NCBI GenBank assembly: GCA_002083595.1 | Contig: MSXT01000008.1 | Span: 1 to 47,134 of the forward strand | Direction: 5' to 3' | DNA length: 47,134 nt | From: Proteobacteria bacterium ST_bin16 | GTDB taxonomy: Bacteria; Pseudomonadota; Gammaproteobacteria; Burkholderiales; Nitrosomonadaceae | Shown here: positions 1 to 7,641 of the stretch, piece by piece | Layout of the letters: each line of letters starts with the position of its first letter | Position numbering within the stretch: the stretch's first letter is position 1 | Translations under genes and position numbers: made by a program | Notes under the pieces: model-generated | Told to the model about the DNA's origin: nothing | The model's database searches: none | What the model saw: the letters and a program-made list of their open reading frames with translations, nothing else

Positions 1-376
1 GGAAGTGATCGTCCAGCATGCCCAGATGATAAGCCATCGCTTGCAATTTGCAGTTGCCGGTTTTCTCGCACGACGGGCAAATGTGGTTGCCTTCAACAAA
101 CAGCATTTGCGTGATGGCTTGGCGCGCTTCGTTCAATTCCGGCGTGTTATTGCGGATTTCCTGCCCCGCTACGGCCGGTGTGATACACGCGGCGGCACTG
201 CGGTTACCGGTTTCCACCACGCACAAGCGGCAATTGCCGCTCGGCGGCAGGCCGGGGTAGTGGCACAGATGTGGGATGTAGATTCCTGCCGCGAGTGCCG
301 CATCCATGATGGTTTGTCCCGCTGTGAACGGGATTTCCTCGCCGTCGATGCGGATTGTGCTGGGATTGTCTGACAT
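1..376 (-). CDS. hoxU: HoxU, diaphorase Fe-S subunit of NAD-reducing [NiFe] hydrogenase (partial, N-terminus only)
   Basis: About 125 N-terminal codons are visible and the gene runs off the left edge. HoxU is the small Fe-S electron-relay subunit between the HoxF diaphorase and the HoxYH hydrogenase module in the cytoplasm. The visible part begins MSDNPSTIRIDGEEI and has the N-terminal [2Fe-2S] ferredoxin Cys pattern (PHLCHYPG, then GNCRLCVVE), followed by HICPSCEKTGNCKLQ, the His/Cys-ligated cluster region shared with complex I NuoG. The start ATG (376-374) overlaps the hoxF stop by one base (TAATG), so the two are translationally coupled. The same N-terminal domain occurs in NuoG and in formate dehydrogenase alpha subunits. 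The choice of HoxU rests on the fused NuoE-NuoF partner upstream, and finding hoxY and hoxH further left would settle it. Confidence 0.85.
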   Translation of the reverse strand, partial: MSDNPSTIRIDGEEIPFTAGQTIMDAALAAGIYIPHLCHYPGLPPSGNCRLCVVETGNRSAAACITPAVAGQEIRNNTPELNEARQAITQMLFVEGNHICPSCEKTGNCKLQAMAYHLGMLDDHF

Positions 377-2142
377 TATCCGTTATCCAGATGCGCTGCC
401 GCATCGTCACGATGTGTTGCCTGTCGAGCGCTTTCCAGTGCCTGATCGAGGTCGAACTGCGCGGTGAAATGGGGTTGTAGCGGAGCGGAAAAAGTGTGCG
501 GGAAATGCTGTAAGCCATCCAGCACATGATGGGCGGCAGTATGACCCAAGCCGCAGTGCGATTGGTGCTGAATCAGATGGCTGAGCTGTTTGAGTTCTTC
601 GATATCGTGCATTGTGCCGCGCCCCTCGGCGATTTTATCCAGATTGTTTTTCAATAACTGCGTGCCGACGCGGCAGGGTGCGCAAAAACCGCAGCTTTCG
701 TGCGCGAAGAAATGTGCAAAATTGCGGTGGATCGCGAGTAAATCGCGTTGCTGGCCGAATACCAGGAACGATCCGCCGGTGGAAATATCTTCAAAACCGA
801 TGGTACGATTAAATTCTACCGGACTGAGCAATGTTCCGGCAGGACCGCCGATTTGCACCGCTTGCACGTTTTTCGCGCCGCAATCGTCGAGAACCTGCTG
901 AATGCGCACACCGAACGGATATTCGTAAATGCCGGGTTTCTCGCAATCGCCGCTGATACTGAGGATTTTGGTGCCGCGCGATTGCTCCGTGCCGATGGAA
1001 TTAAACCAAGCGCTGCCGTTTGCGGCGATATGCGCTGCCGCAATGAACGTTTCGACGTTATTGACCACGGTTGGCTGACCCAAATAACCATGTGTAACCG
1101 GAAACGGCGGACGGATGCGCGGAATACCGGGTTTTCCTTCGAGCGACTCGATCAACGCCGACTCCTCGCCGCAAATATATGCACCGGCGCCAACGACGAT
1201 GTCGATATCGAATTCAAAATTTCTATATCCGAGAATATGTTGGCCCAGTAATCCTTGGCTGCGGCGCTGATCGAGCACGGCGTGCAGATGCGGTAATAAA
1301 TAGCGGTATTCGCCGCGTAAATAGATAAATCCTTGTTTTGCACCAATGACTAACGCGCACAGTGTCATGCCTTCAATCATCGCATCGGCATGATCGCATA
1401 ACAGCAACCGGTCTTTGAATGTGCCGGGTTCGCCCTCGTCGGCGTTGCAGACGACATAGCGTGCTTTGCCGGGTGCCGTGCGGCACAATTGCCATTTCTT
1501 GCCAGTATCGAACCCCGCGCCACCACGGCCGCGTAAGCCGGATTGCTGGATGACCGCCAGCGTTTGATCAGCGCCTTGCGCCAGTGCGGTTTGCAGCGCG
1601 TTGCCGGGAGCGTGTTGTTCCATTAGCAGCAGATCGCGTTGATATATCGTGTCATGTACGGAAAACCATTCCGTTGGCCAATCGGTGAGCGGGGATTCCG
1701 TTGTGATCCGCTGCGCGATCTGTGCCAGTTTTTCCGCATTCAGCCCGGTGACCGGCAGCCCATTGACCAGCAGTGACGCGCCCTGATCGCACATGCCGAT
1801 GCACGAGGTTTCGTCGATACTGATCAATCCGTCCGCGCGCGTTTTGCCTGGCGTGACTTGTAGCAACTGGCACAGTATCCGCATCAGGTCTTGTTCTCCG
1901 GACAGATAGCCGCAACTGGTGCAATTACTGAATAAAATATCGAAACGGCCGCGCGGTTGCGTGGAGAAAAACGAATAAAACGCCACCACCGCAGCCACCT
2001 GACTGAGCGGCATATTGAACTCAGCGGCAGCTTGTTGCATGGCGTGCAGTGAAATATACCGGAATTGCTGTTGTACCGCATGCAGCCGATGCAGGATATG
2101 CGGGTGCGGTGCAGCGGAATTGTGCGGGCGTGAAATATCCAT
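376..2142 (-). CDS. hoxF: HoxF, NADH-binding diaphorase subunit of NAD-reducing [NiFe] hydrogenase
   Basis: The 588-residue protein fuses a NuoE-like domain (about 1-150) to a NuoF-like domain (about 160-570), the architecture and length of HoxF in group 3d bidirectional hydrogenases. The NuoE part has Cys74, Cys77, Cys114 and Cys118 ([2Fe-2S]). The NuoF part has the glycine-rich NADH/FMN motif GRGGAGFDTGKKW from about residue 205, and ESCGFCAPCRVG near the C-terminus for the [4Fe-4S] cluster. It exchanges electrons between NAD(H) and the hydrogenase module through HoxU. It is first in the visible operon and coupled to hoxU. Complex I nuoE and nuoF are normally separate genes, and formate dehydrogenase FdsB normally lacks the fused NuoE domain, so HoxF is preferred. 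The AT-rich region 2143-2260 is the likely promoter region, but I cannot assign clear hexamers. Confidence 0.88.
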   Translation of the reverse strand: MDISRPHNSAAPHPHILHRLHAVQQQFRYISLHAMQQAAAEFNMPLSQVAAVVAFYSFFSTQPRGRFDILFSNCTSCGYLSGEQDLMRILCQLLQVTPGKTRADGLISIDETSCIGMCDQGASLLVNGLPVTGLNAEKLAQIAQRITTESPLTDWPTEWFSVHDTIYQRDLLLMEQHAPGNALQTALAQGADQTLAVIQQSGLRGRGGAGFDTGKKWQLCRTAPGKARYVVCNADEGEPGTFKDRLLLCDHADAMIEGMTLCALVIGAKQGFIYLRGEYRYLLPHLHAVLDQRRSQGLLGQHILGYRNFEFDIDIVVGAGAYICGEESALIESLEGKPGIPRIRPPFPVTHGYLGQPTVVNNVETFIAAAHIAANGSAWFNSIGTEQSRGTKILSISGDCEKPGIYEYPFGVRIQQVLDDCGAKNVQAVQIGGPAGTLLSPVEFNRTIGFEDISTGGSFLVFGQQRDLLAIHRNFAHFFAHESCGFCAPCRVGTQLLKNNLDKIAEGRGTMHDIEELKQLSHLIQHQSHCGLGHTAAHHVLDGLQHFPHTFSAPLQPHFTAQFDLDQALESARQATHRDDAAAHLDNG

Positions 2143-2251
2143 GCGTAAAAGTATACCGGGGTTAAGACCGGAATGCAGAGATGGTTAGGGTTAGTTCTAT
2201 GAAATATTGCTGATTTTTATAAAAAATGGAACGAGATTCATATTATAATTA

Positions 2252-2300
2252 ATAACCTTTTTCTCAACAGGAGAAGGTTATGAGTGATAAAAATAAGTAA
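2252..2300 (+). promoter_or_regulatory. Leader hairpin with a six-codon reading frame upstream of the PEP-CTERM gene
   Basis: ATAACCTT (2252-2259) and AAGGTTAT (2274-2281) form a perfect inverted repeat, which can be extended by CTC/GAG across a three-base bulge. Its loop region carries AGGAG, six bases before ATG 2280, which opens the tiny frame MSDKNK-stop (2280-2300). The hairpin would partly hide this ribosome site. It lies about 85 bases before the PEP-CTERM start. It could be a leader peptide or attenuator, or coincidence. Confidence 0.3.
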
Positions 2301-2383
2301 AAAGCGCTGACTAAAAACATGCAACGTTAAGATTGATTGGCGTGAGAACGAGAAGGGCTCAATTTATAAATAGGAGAGATTTT

Positions 2384-3076
2384 ATGTTTAAACAGATTCT
2401 TTTGACTGCGGTAGTGCTGTCGGTATCCATTTCCACGGCATTTGCTACAACTACGATTGGCGGCGCAACGCTGACCGATACCGCGACGGTGAATAGCGGC
2501 ACGGTAACACCAACCAGTTACCTGAGCTATGTCAGCGGTGGTAATGGTAATACCGGCTGGGCGGACGGATCGACTTACGGTAGCGATGGCTTCACGGCTG
2601 CTGCTGCGATGAGTTCGGCCGATCACCATTGGTTGCAGTACGACCCGGCTATTCTGGTCTATAGTCCTGCCGCATTGAGTTCCGTGCTGGCGATTCCGGC
2701 CATCGATCATGGCTGGACTGCTGACAACACGGGCTCAGAATTCTACGAAGCTTTTGAATTCCGGATTTTTGGTTCCGATTCTACCGGCGCATTGCTCGAA
2801 GAGGGGCGTATCACCAGCGTATGGGCAAGAGGCGTGGATGATACCAGTGCTTTGAAGAATGCCGACGACTGGTCGTCACAATGGTCTTTCACCGGTTCCT
2901 ATAATTACTTTGCAGTTGTATCGGGCGATCGTCTGGTAGGTGGCGGTGTTCCTGGATTTTCTCCTTTAGAAGGTGAAATCGATGCCATCGCGGCCATTCC
3001 CGAACCCGAAACCTACGCGATGTTGCTGGCCGGTCTGGGTTTAATAGGATTTGCCGCACGCCGTAGAAAACAGTAA
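2384..3076 (+). CDS. PEP-CTERM sorting domain protein, exported
   Basis: The 230-residue protein has an N-terminal signal peptide (MFKQILLTAVVLSV..., likely cleaved after TAFA) and a C-terminal PEP-CTERM tripartite signal: PEPE, a hydrophobic helix (about 15 residues), and the basic tail ARRRKQ. Such proteins are processed by exosortase EpsH/XrtA-type enzymes and are linked to extracellular polysaccharide and floc or biofilm formation. The roughly 180-residue body is rich in Gly, Ser, Thr and Asp and I do not recognise a catalytic domain. The start at ATG 2384 is preferred over an upstream TTG at 2333 because it has AGGAGA at good spacing and begins directly with the signal peptide. No exosortase or exopolysaccharide gene is in the window, so its sorting machinery is encoded elsewhere. 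A strong terminator follows. Confidence 0.9.
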   Translation: MFKQILLTAVVLSVSISTAFATTTIGGATLTDTATVNSGTVTPTSYLSYVSGGNGNTGWADGSTYGSDGFTAAAAMSSADHHWLQYDPAILVYSPAALSSVLAIPAIDHGWTADNTGSEFYEAFEFRIFGSDSTGALLEEGRITSVWARGVDDTSALKNADDWSSQWSFTGSYNYFAVVSGDRLVGGGVPGFSPLEGEIDAIAAIPEPETYAMLLAGLGLIGFAARRRKQ

Positions 3077-3110
3077 TCAGCAGCTGAATTCTAAGTAAGA
3101 CCGCAACTGA

Positions 3111-3132
3111 CCCCGCTTCGGCGGGGTTTTTT
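3111..3132 (+). terminator. Rho-independent terminator after the PEP-CTERM gene
   Basis: The stem CCCCGC / GCGGGG closes on a short TTC loop region and is followed by six T residues. It also lies just beyond the stop of the convergent DUF1614 gene and may serve both. Confidence 0.9.
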
Positions 3133-3148
3133 GTGAACGTTTAATCCT

Positions 3149-3817
3149 TTAAGCCAGCAATGCGGCCACAATGCCGGTGATAAAAATCCCATCAAACGTG
3201 CCCGCGCCGCCAATCGAAGCATACGGCGTGCCGAGCCGGGAGATGTCTTTCATGTTCAGCAGATCGGCGCCGATCAATACACCCAGTGTGCCGCTGATGT
3301 ACGCGAGCGCGGCGCTTTGTTCCGGGCTGATGATCAAACCGGTCAACGCGGCGCTGATGGGCGCTACCAATATTGGCATGCCGATGCCGAGCCCCTGAAT
3401 CGGGCGGCTGAAGTAGTAACTGATCGCACTGATGATCGCGATTCCCAGCAGCGTGGAGGATAGGCTGAGTGTGCTGTGGGAAAACAAATACAGCGAGAGC
3501 GTTGCCGGTATCAGGCAGCCGCCGAGATTGATTAAAATTTGTGTTTCATTATGAAATGGTTGTGGCGGTATCCTGAGTAATCCCCAGTAAGCAGGCAAGG
3601 TGGGCTCCTGTACCGGCACATCGCTTTTGATCCGTGCCACCGGCAAGTTGATGGCACTGCCGAGCAAGGAAAGCAATAGCACCATTAGCCCCGATTCTGG
3701 CGGCAACCCCAGTTTTACAAAAGCAAATGACAGTAATTCCACCTGAAACAGCACCATCATGAGGCTAAGCAGGAAAATGAAAAACAGCAGATGCAACGGG
3801 GAGAAATAATTTTTCAT
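3149..3817 (-). CDS. DUF1614 family integral membrane protein
   Basis: The 222-residue polytopic inner-membrane protein has an N-terminal hydrophobic helix (about 8-30), further helices at about 40-58 and 95-135, and a C-terminal set with the conserved glycine-rich stretch GTLGVLIGADLLN...IGGAGTFDGIFITG. That C-terminal signature and the overall length match DUF1614, a family known in bacteria and archaea with no established function. It is transcribed alone, convergent with the PEP-CTERM gene. The start ATG 3817 directly precedes the first membrane segment. No active-site residues can be assigned. Confidence 0.8.
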   Translation of the reverse strand: MKNYFSPLHLLFFIFLLSLMMVLFQVELLSFAFVKLGLPPESGLMVLLLSLLGSAINLPVARIKSDVPVQEPTLPAYWGLLRIPPQPFHNETQILINLGGCLIPATLSLYLFSHSTLSLSSTLLGIAIISAISYYFSRPIQGLGIGMPILVAPISAALTGLIISPEQSAALAYISGTLGVLIGADLLNMKDISRLGTPYASIGGAGTFDGIFITGIVAALLA

Positions 3818-3962
3818 CGGGGTATCGTACGGGAAATATCATTGGGTAATGATATTTTATGCAATATTTTTCCATTTTAACGGGAAATGAATTCGACGCA
3901 TTCGGATTCCGGCTGAAGATTCTACAAATATAGTGCTGTCAGGGGTCATGAATGGCCATTTG

Positions 3963-3982
3963 ACATGCTTTTCCATGCATGT
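3963..3982. promoter_or_regulatory. Perfect palindrome upstream of umuC (possible operator)
   Basis: ACATGC (3963-3968) and GCATGT (3977-3982) are perfect inverted half-sites around an eight-base spacer. They overlap TTGACA at 3960-3965, a good -35 hexamer with an ill-defined -10 downstream. The half-site spacing resembles a LexA-type operator, but the half-sites are not CTGT/ACAG. The regulator is unknown. Confidence 0.35.
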
Positions 3983-4116
3983 TTGAATATCGTTCCGATA
4001 TCATAAAAGCACAACTTATCACGATGGAAAATGCGGGTAGGGGAATTCACCGTCACAATTTTCACACAATCATTCGAGGCATGGAACGTGGTGACCGGTT
4101 CTATGCGTGAACGCAA

Positions 4117-5397
4117 ATGACGCGCGCGATTGCCTTGATCGATTGCAATAACTTCTACGTGAGTTGCGAGCGGGTGTTCAATCCGCGCCTGGAAGGCAAG
4201 CCGGTTGTGGTGCTATCCAACAACGACGGTTGCGCGGTGGCGAGGAGCAACGAGGTGAAAGCGCTGGGTGTGAAGATGGGGCAGCCGTGGTTTGAGTTAA
4301 AATATTTAGCAAGAAAACAAGGAATTATCGCGCAATCCTCCAATTGTGCGTTGTACGCCGATATGAGTAACCGCGTGATGAGCATTCTGGCCATGTTCAG
4401 TCCGCAGCAGGAAATTTATTCGATTGACGAATGCTTTCTCGATTTGTCCGGATTCGGAACACAAGATCTGACATTCTACGGTCAGCGTATCCGCCGTTGC
4501 GTGAAACAGTGGACCGGTCTGCCAGTTTGCGTTGGTATCGGATCGACCAAGACGCTGGCCAAATTGGCCAATCACATCGCCAAAAAATACCCGGAATTAG
4601 ACGGCGTATGCGACCTGAACAGCATGCCATCCGACCAGAAAAATGATTGGTTCAGCCGGACTGCCGCAGGTGAAGTCTGGGGCATCGGCCGGCGGCTTGT
4701 TCCCAAGCTGTATGATAGCGGCATCAGAACCGTGCTTGATCTGAAGCGGTCTTCCCCGGCCGGAATGCGTTCGCGTTTTTCCGTCGTGATGGAAAAAGTT
4801 ATCCGCGAACTCAATGGTGTGCCTTGTATCGAGCTGGAAGAAATCGCGCCACCGAGAAAGCAAATTGTCAGCTCGCGTTCGTTTGGCGTTGCCGTTGCGG
4901 ATCTATTCAGTCTGGAAGAGGCGGTTTCGTTGTATGTTCGCCGCGCAACGGAAAAATTGCGCCGCCAGCAATTGTGTGCCGGGGCGATTTACGTTGCGAT
5001 CCGCACCAGTCCGTTCAACGAAAAAGAACGCTATTATGCCAATGGCTTGGCTATTCCGCTTCCCGTGCCAACCGATGATACCGTGCGGTTGACCAAAGCC
5101 GCGTTATGGGGGTTGCGCAAAATTTATCGTGGTGGCTATCGCTATCAGAAAGCGCGGGTGATGCTGTCCGAATTGGTTTCCGCCGGTAACCGGCAATCCG
5201 ATCTGTTTGGTTTGGCAGCGGCAGAAAATAAATCCGGTAAATTAATGGCAGTTATGGATCAAATCAATGCCAAAATGGGCAGCAGCACGTTGAGGCTCGC
5301 ATCCGAAGGCTTCCGGCAGCAGTGGAAAATGAAACAAGGAAACCGCAGCCCCAGATACACAACGAACTGGAACGAGCTGATTTGCGTGACAAAGTGA
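4117..5397 (+). CDS. umuC: UmuC, Y-family translesion DNA polymerase V catalytic subunit
   Basis: The 426-residue protein is close to the usual UmuC length (about 420). It copies damaged DNA across lesions in the SOS response, acting with UmuD' and RecA. Catalytic motifs are present: DCNNFYVSCERVF at the N-terminus (first metal-binding Asp and steric-gate region) and YSIDECFLDLSG (Asp-Glu pair), then the VGIGSTKTLAKLANH helix-hairpin region and a little-finger domain with SRSFG. No umuD lies next to it, although umuDC is normally an operon, so the partner must be elsewhere or replaced. A nine-codon frame (4081-4110) stops seven bases before the start and has GAGG ahead of it. The ribosome site of umuC itself is weak. 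No clear CTGT-N8-ACAG LexA box is visible. Confidence 0.93.
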   Translation: MTRAIALIDCNNFYVSCERVFNPRLEGKPVVVLSNNDGCAVARSNEVKALGVKMGQPWFELKYLARKQGIIAQSSNCALYADMSNRVMSILAMFSPQQEIYSIDECFLDLSGFGTQDLTFYGQRIRRCVKQWTGLPVCVGIGSTKTLAKLANHIAKKYPELDGVCDLNSMPSDQKNDWFSRTAAGEVWGIGRRLVPKLYDSGIRTVLDLKRSSPAGMRSRFSVVMEKVIRELNGVPCIELEEIAPPRKQIVSSRSFGVAVADLFSLEEAVSLYVRRATEKLRRQQLCAGAIYVAIRTSPFNEKERYYANGLAIPLPVPTDDTVRLTKAALWGLRKIYRGGYRYQKARVMLSELVSAGNRQSDLFGLAAAENKSGKLMAVMDQINAKMGSSTLRLASEGFRQQWKMKQGNRSPRYTTNWNELICVTK

Positions 5398-5445
5398 ATA
5401 GCGCAAATGCGCTGGCAGTAAATGACTAACAGGAGAATGACCGCT

Positions 5446-6810
5446 ATGCCGATGCTATCGATCAACCCGGCCACAGGCCAAACTCTGCATACTTTTCCAA
5501 CCTGGCCAGCCAGCGAAATCGATACGGCGCTGAGCCAAGTGGAGTCCGCGCAAACCGACTGGGCGGCGTTCGGTTTTGAACAGCGTGCCGGGTTTATGCG
5601 TAATCTCGCGCAGATTTTCCGACAGCGCAGCGAAGAGTACGCTCATCTGATCACCGAAGAAATGGGCAAATTGCTCAGAGAGGCGCGCGCGGAGGTGGAA
5701 AAATGCGCGTTTGGCTGTGAATATTATGCGGATCACGCGCAAGCGTATTTGCGCGACGAAGTGATCGCTTCCGATGCCAGCCGCAGTCTGGTGGTTTATC
5801 AGCCTTTGGGCACGGTATTGTGCATCATGCCGTGGAATTTTCCATTCTGGCAATTGATCCGCGCGGCGGCACCGGCGATGATGGCGGGCAACACGGTGGT
5901 GTTGAAGCACGCATCCAATGTTCCGCGTTGTGCGCTGGCGCTGGAAGAGGCATTCCAACAGGCCGGATTTCCTGCCAACACCTTTCGCACACTGATGATC
6001 AGCGCCGCGCAGGTGGAAACGGTGATCGCCGACCGGCGCATTGCCGCCGTGACGCTGACCGGTAGCAGTGCGGCGGGACGCAAAGTCGCGGCGATTGCCG
6101 GGCAACATCTGAAAAAATGCGTGCTCGAACTCGGTGGATCGGATCCGTTCATCGTGCTCGACGACGCCGACATCGAGGCGACAGCAAAACAAGCGCTTGC
6201 AGCACGGCTGCAAAACATGGGGCAAAGCTGCATCGCCGCGAAGCGTTTCATTCTCAGCGATGCAATTGCCGATTCATTTGTCGGACAATTGAAAACATTG
6301 ATCGAGCAATTGCAAAGCGGCGACCCGAAAGACGATGCCACCGGGATTGCGCCGATGGCGCGCGAAGACTTGCGCGCCGAGCTGCATGCGCAGGTCGAGC
6401 GGAGTCTGGCAGCAGGCGCTCAGCGGGTTACCGGCGGTGCTTTCATCGGCACGCAGGGTGCATATTACGCGCCGACAATTCTGGATCATGTGCGGCCCGG
6501 CATGGCGGCATTCGACGAAGAACTGTTCGGACCGGTGGCAGCGATCGTGCGGGTAAATAATGACGAAGAAGCAATTCGCTTAGCCAACCGGACGCATTTC
6601 GGCCTCGGCGGCAGCGTATGGACGCGCGACTCTGCACGCGGCGAAGCGCTGGCGCGGCAAATCCATGCCGGTTGCACGTTCGTCAACGGCATCGTCAAAA
6701 GCGACCCGCGTCTGCCGTTCGGCGGCGTGAAAGAATCCGGCTACGGCCGCGAACTGTCGTACCACGGCATCCGCGAGTTCGTGAATATCAAAACGATTTG
6801 GATTAAGTAG
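5446..6810 (+). CDS. NAD(P)-dependent succinate-semialdehyde dehydrogenase (Sad/GabD type)
   Basis: The 454-residue aldehyde dehydrogenase oxidises succinate semialdehyde to succinate, feeding GABA or 2-oxoglutarate-derived carbon into the TCA cycle. The N-terminus (LSINPATGQTLHTFP) and total length resemble E. coli Sad (YneI) more than the longer GabD. Family residues are visible: PWNFPFWQ, the cofactor segment LTGSSAAGRKV, the general base Glu228 in LELGGSDPF, and the nucleophile Cys262 in NMGQSCIAAKRF. ATG 5446 is chosen because AGGAG at 5431 sits ten bases ahead. An earlier in-frame ATG (5422) has no ribosome site. It lies 48 bases after umuC, on the same strand, with no obvious functional link. 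Exact substrate preference cannot be read from sequence alone. Confidence 0.85.
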   Translation: MPMLSINPATGQTLHTFPTWPASEIDTALSQVESAQTDWAAFGFEQRAGFMRNLAQIFRQRSEEYAHLITEEMGKLLREARAEVEKCAFGCEYYADHAQAYLRDEVIASDASRSLVVYQPLGTVLCIMPWNFPFWQLIRAAAPAMMAGNTVVLKHASNVPRCALALEEAFQQAGFPANTFRTLMISAAQVETVIADRRIAAVTLTGSSAAGRKVAAIAGQHLKKCVLELGGSDPFIVLDDADIEATAKQALAARLQNMGQSCIAAKRFILSDAIADSFVGQLKTLIEQLQSGDPKDDATGIAPMAREDLRAELHAQVERSLAAGAQRVTGGAFIGTQGAYYAPTILDHVRPGMAAFDEELFGPVAAIVRVNNDEEAIRLANRTHFGLGGSVWTRDSARGEALARQIHAGCTFVNGIVKSDPRLPFGGVKESGYGRELSYHGIREFVNIKTIWIK

Positions 6811-6846
6811 CAGAAGGGGAATGGGGGTTGGGTAGCTTTGTCAGGC

Positions 6847-7506
6847 TTACAAGGCAGGTAAATCATAGGATACTTTTGCGCCGTCGACTTTGACATATCC
6901 GCGTGCTACTAAGCCTTTATATACCGCTTCAATGTCAGTAGCTAAAGTATCTTTACCGCATTTAGCATGAATGGTGCTTAACAAAGTTTTTGGTGTGCGT
7001 GGTTTTGATGCTTTGCGCTTGATCAGGTCTTCCACTGTTATGCTAATTAATTTTGCGACAGATGTTTTGTTGGAAGAGACTTTTTGATCAACCGCGAGTG
7101 TATTGCTATTGATGCTATTGCCATTTGTTGTTGCTGGAGTAAAACAAGGCAATTGTTCGATGGATTCTGATCGTACGGCAAGAATCTTATTCATTTTCAT
7201 ATGCCTGATCAATGGATCGAAGCCAGTATCCTTTGAGACAATATGGAAAAAACCAGTAGGATCGTTTGCAGCTAAAATGCCAAGATAGTAGGCGATGTGG
7301 AAATCAAGTGCATTAGCCCCGGGAGTTTCTAACACGATGTAGTTCGCTCGTCCTCCGAGTTTATGCATCGCCAGAACAAGTTCAACCGGAAGTTTTGTGT
7401 TATTCGGACCTAAGAAGATTCGCACCTGAAATTGCTCGCCTTTTAGCAATGCAAGTGACTTCGCTTGAACGTTCTCATAGTCGATCAAAATATAATTTGT
7501 TTTCAA
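6847..7506 (-). CDS. NYN/PIN-like domain protein with C-terminal helical or winged-helix domain
   Basis: The N-terminal half (from TNYILIDYENVQ through HIAYYLGILAANDP and IVSKDTGFDPLIRHM) matches the NYN/PIN-like fold, a predicted RNase fold. Asp of LIDYEN, Asp of LDFH and the DTGFD segment are candidate metal ligands. A Ser/Thr-rich linker leads to a C-terminal segment (about 165-219) that looks like a small winged-helix or OST-HTH-like module. There is no ATG: I choose TTG 7506 because the family begins close to this motif and AGGCGG lies upstream. TTG 7569 is an alternative with a poorly spaced ribosome site. It is convergent with the dehydrogenase. RNA cleavage is inferred from the fold only. 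Confidence 0.65.
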   Translation of the reverse strand: MKTNYILIDYENVQAKSLALLKGEQFQVRIFLGPNNTKLPVELVLAMHKLGGRANYIVLETPGANALDFHIAYYLGILAANDPTGFFHIVSKDTGFDPLIRHMKMNKILAVRSESIEQLPCFTPATTNGNSINSNTLAVDQKVSSNKTSVAKLISITVEDLIKRKASKPRTPKTLLSTIHAKCGKDTLATDIEAVYKGLVARGYVKVDGAKVSYDLPAL

Positions 7507-7641
7507 AAGAGCCGCCTGATAGAAATTCCGATGGGAAATTGTCTTGAAGCAAGGCCTATTAAGCGGCAACCTCGTTTTATTCTTTATTTCGATGAGAGTT
7601 TTTTGAATCGCGACCGAGAAATGGCGAGCGGTGCCGAAGGA

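Noticed and set aside
748..1251. Long plus-strand frame opposite hoxF
   Set aside because: It is antisense to a gene with all expected Fe-S and FMN motifs, and has no ribosome site or recognisable similarity.
2143..2383. Sigma-54 promoter for the PEP-CTERM gene
   Set aside because: Such genes are sometimes RpoN-dependent, but no GG-N10-GC element of good quality is visible in the leader.
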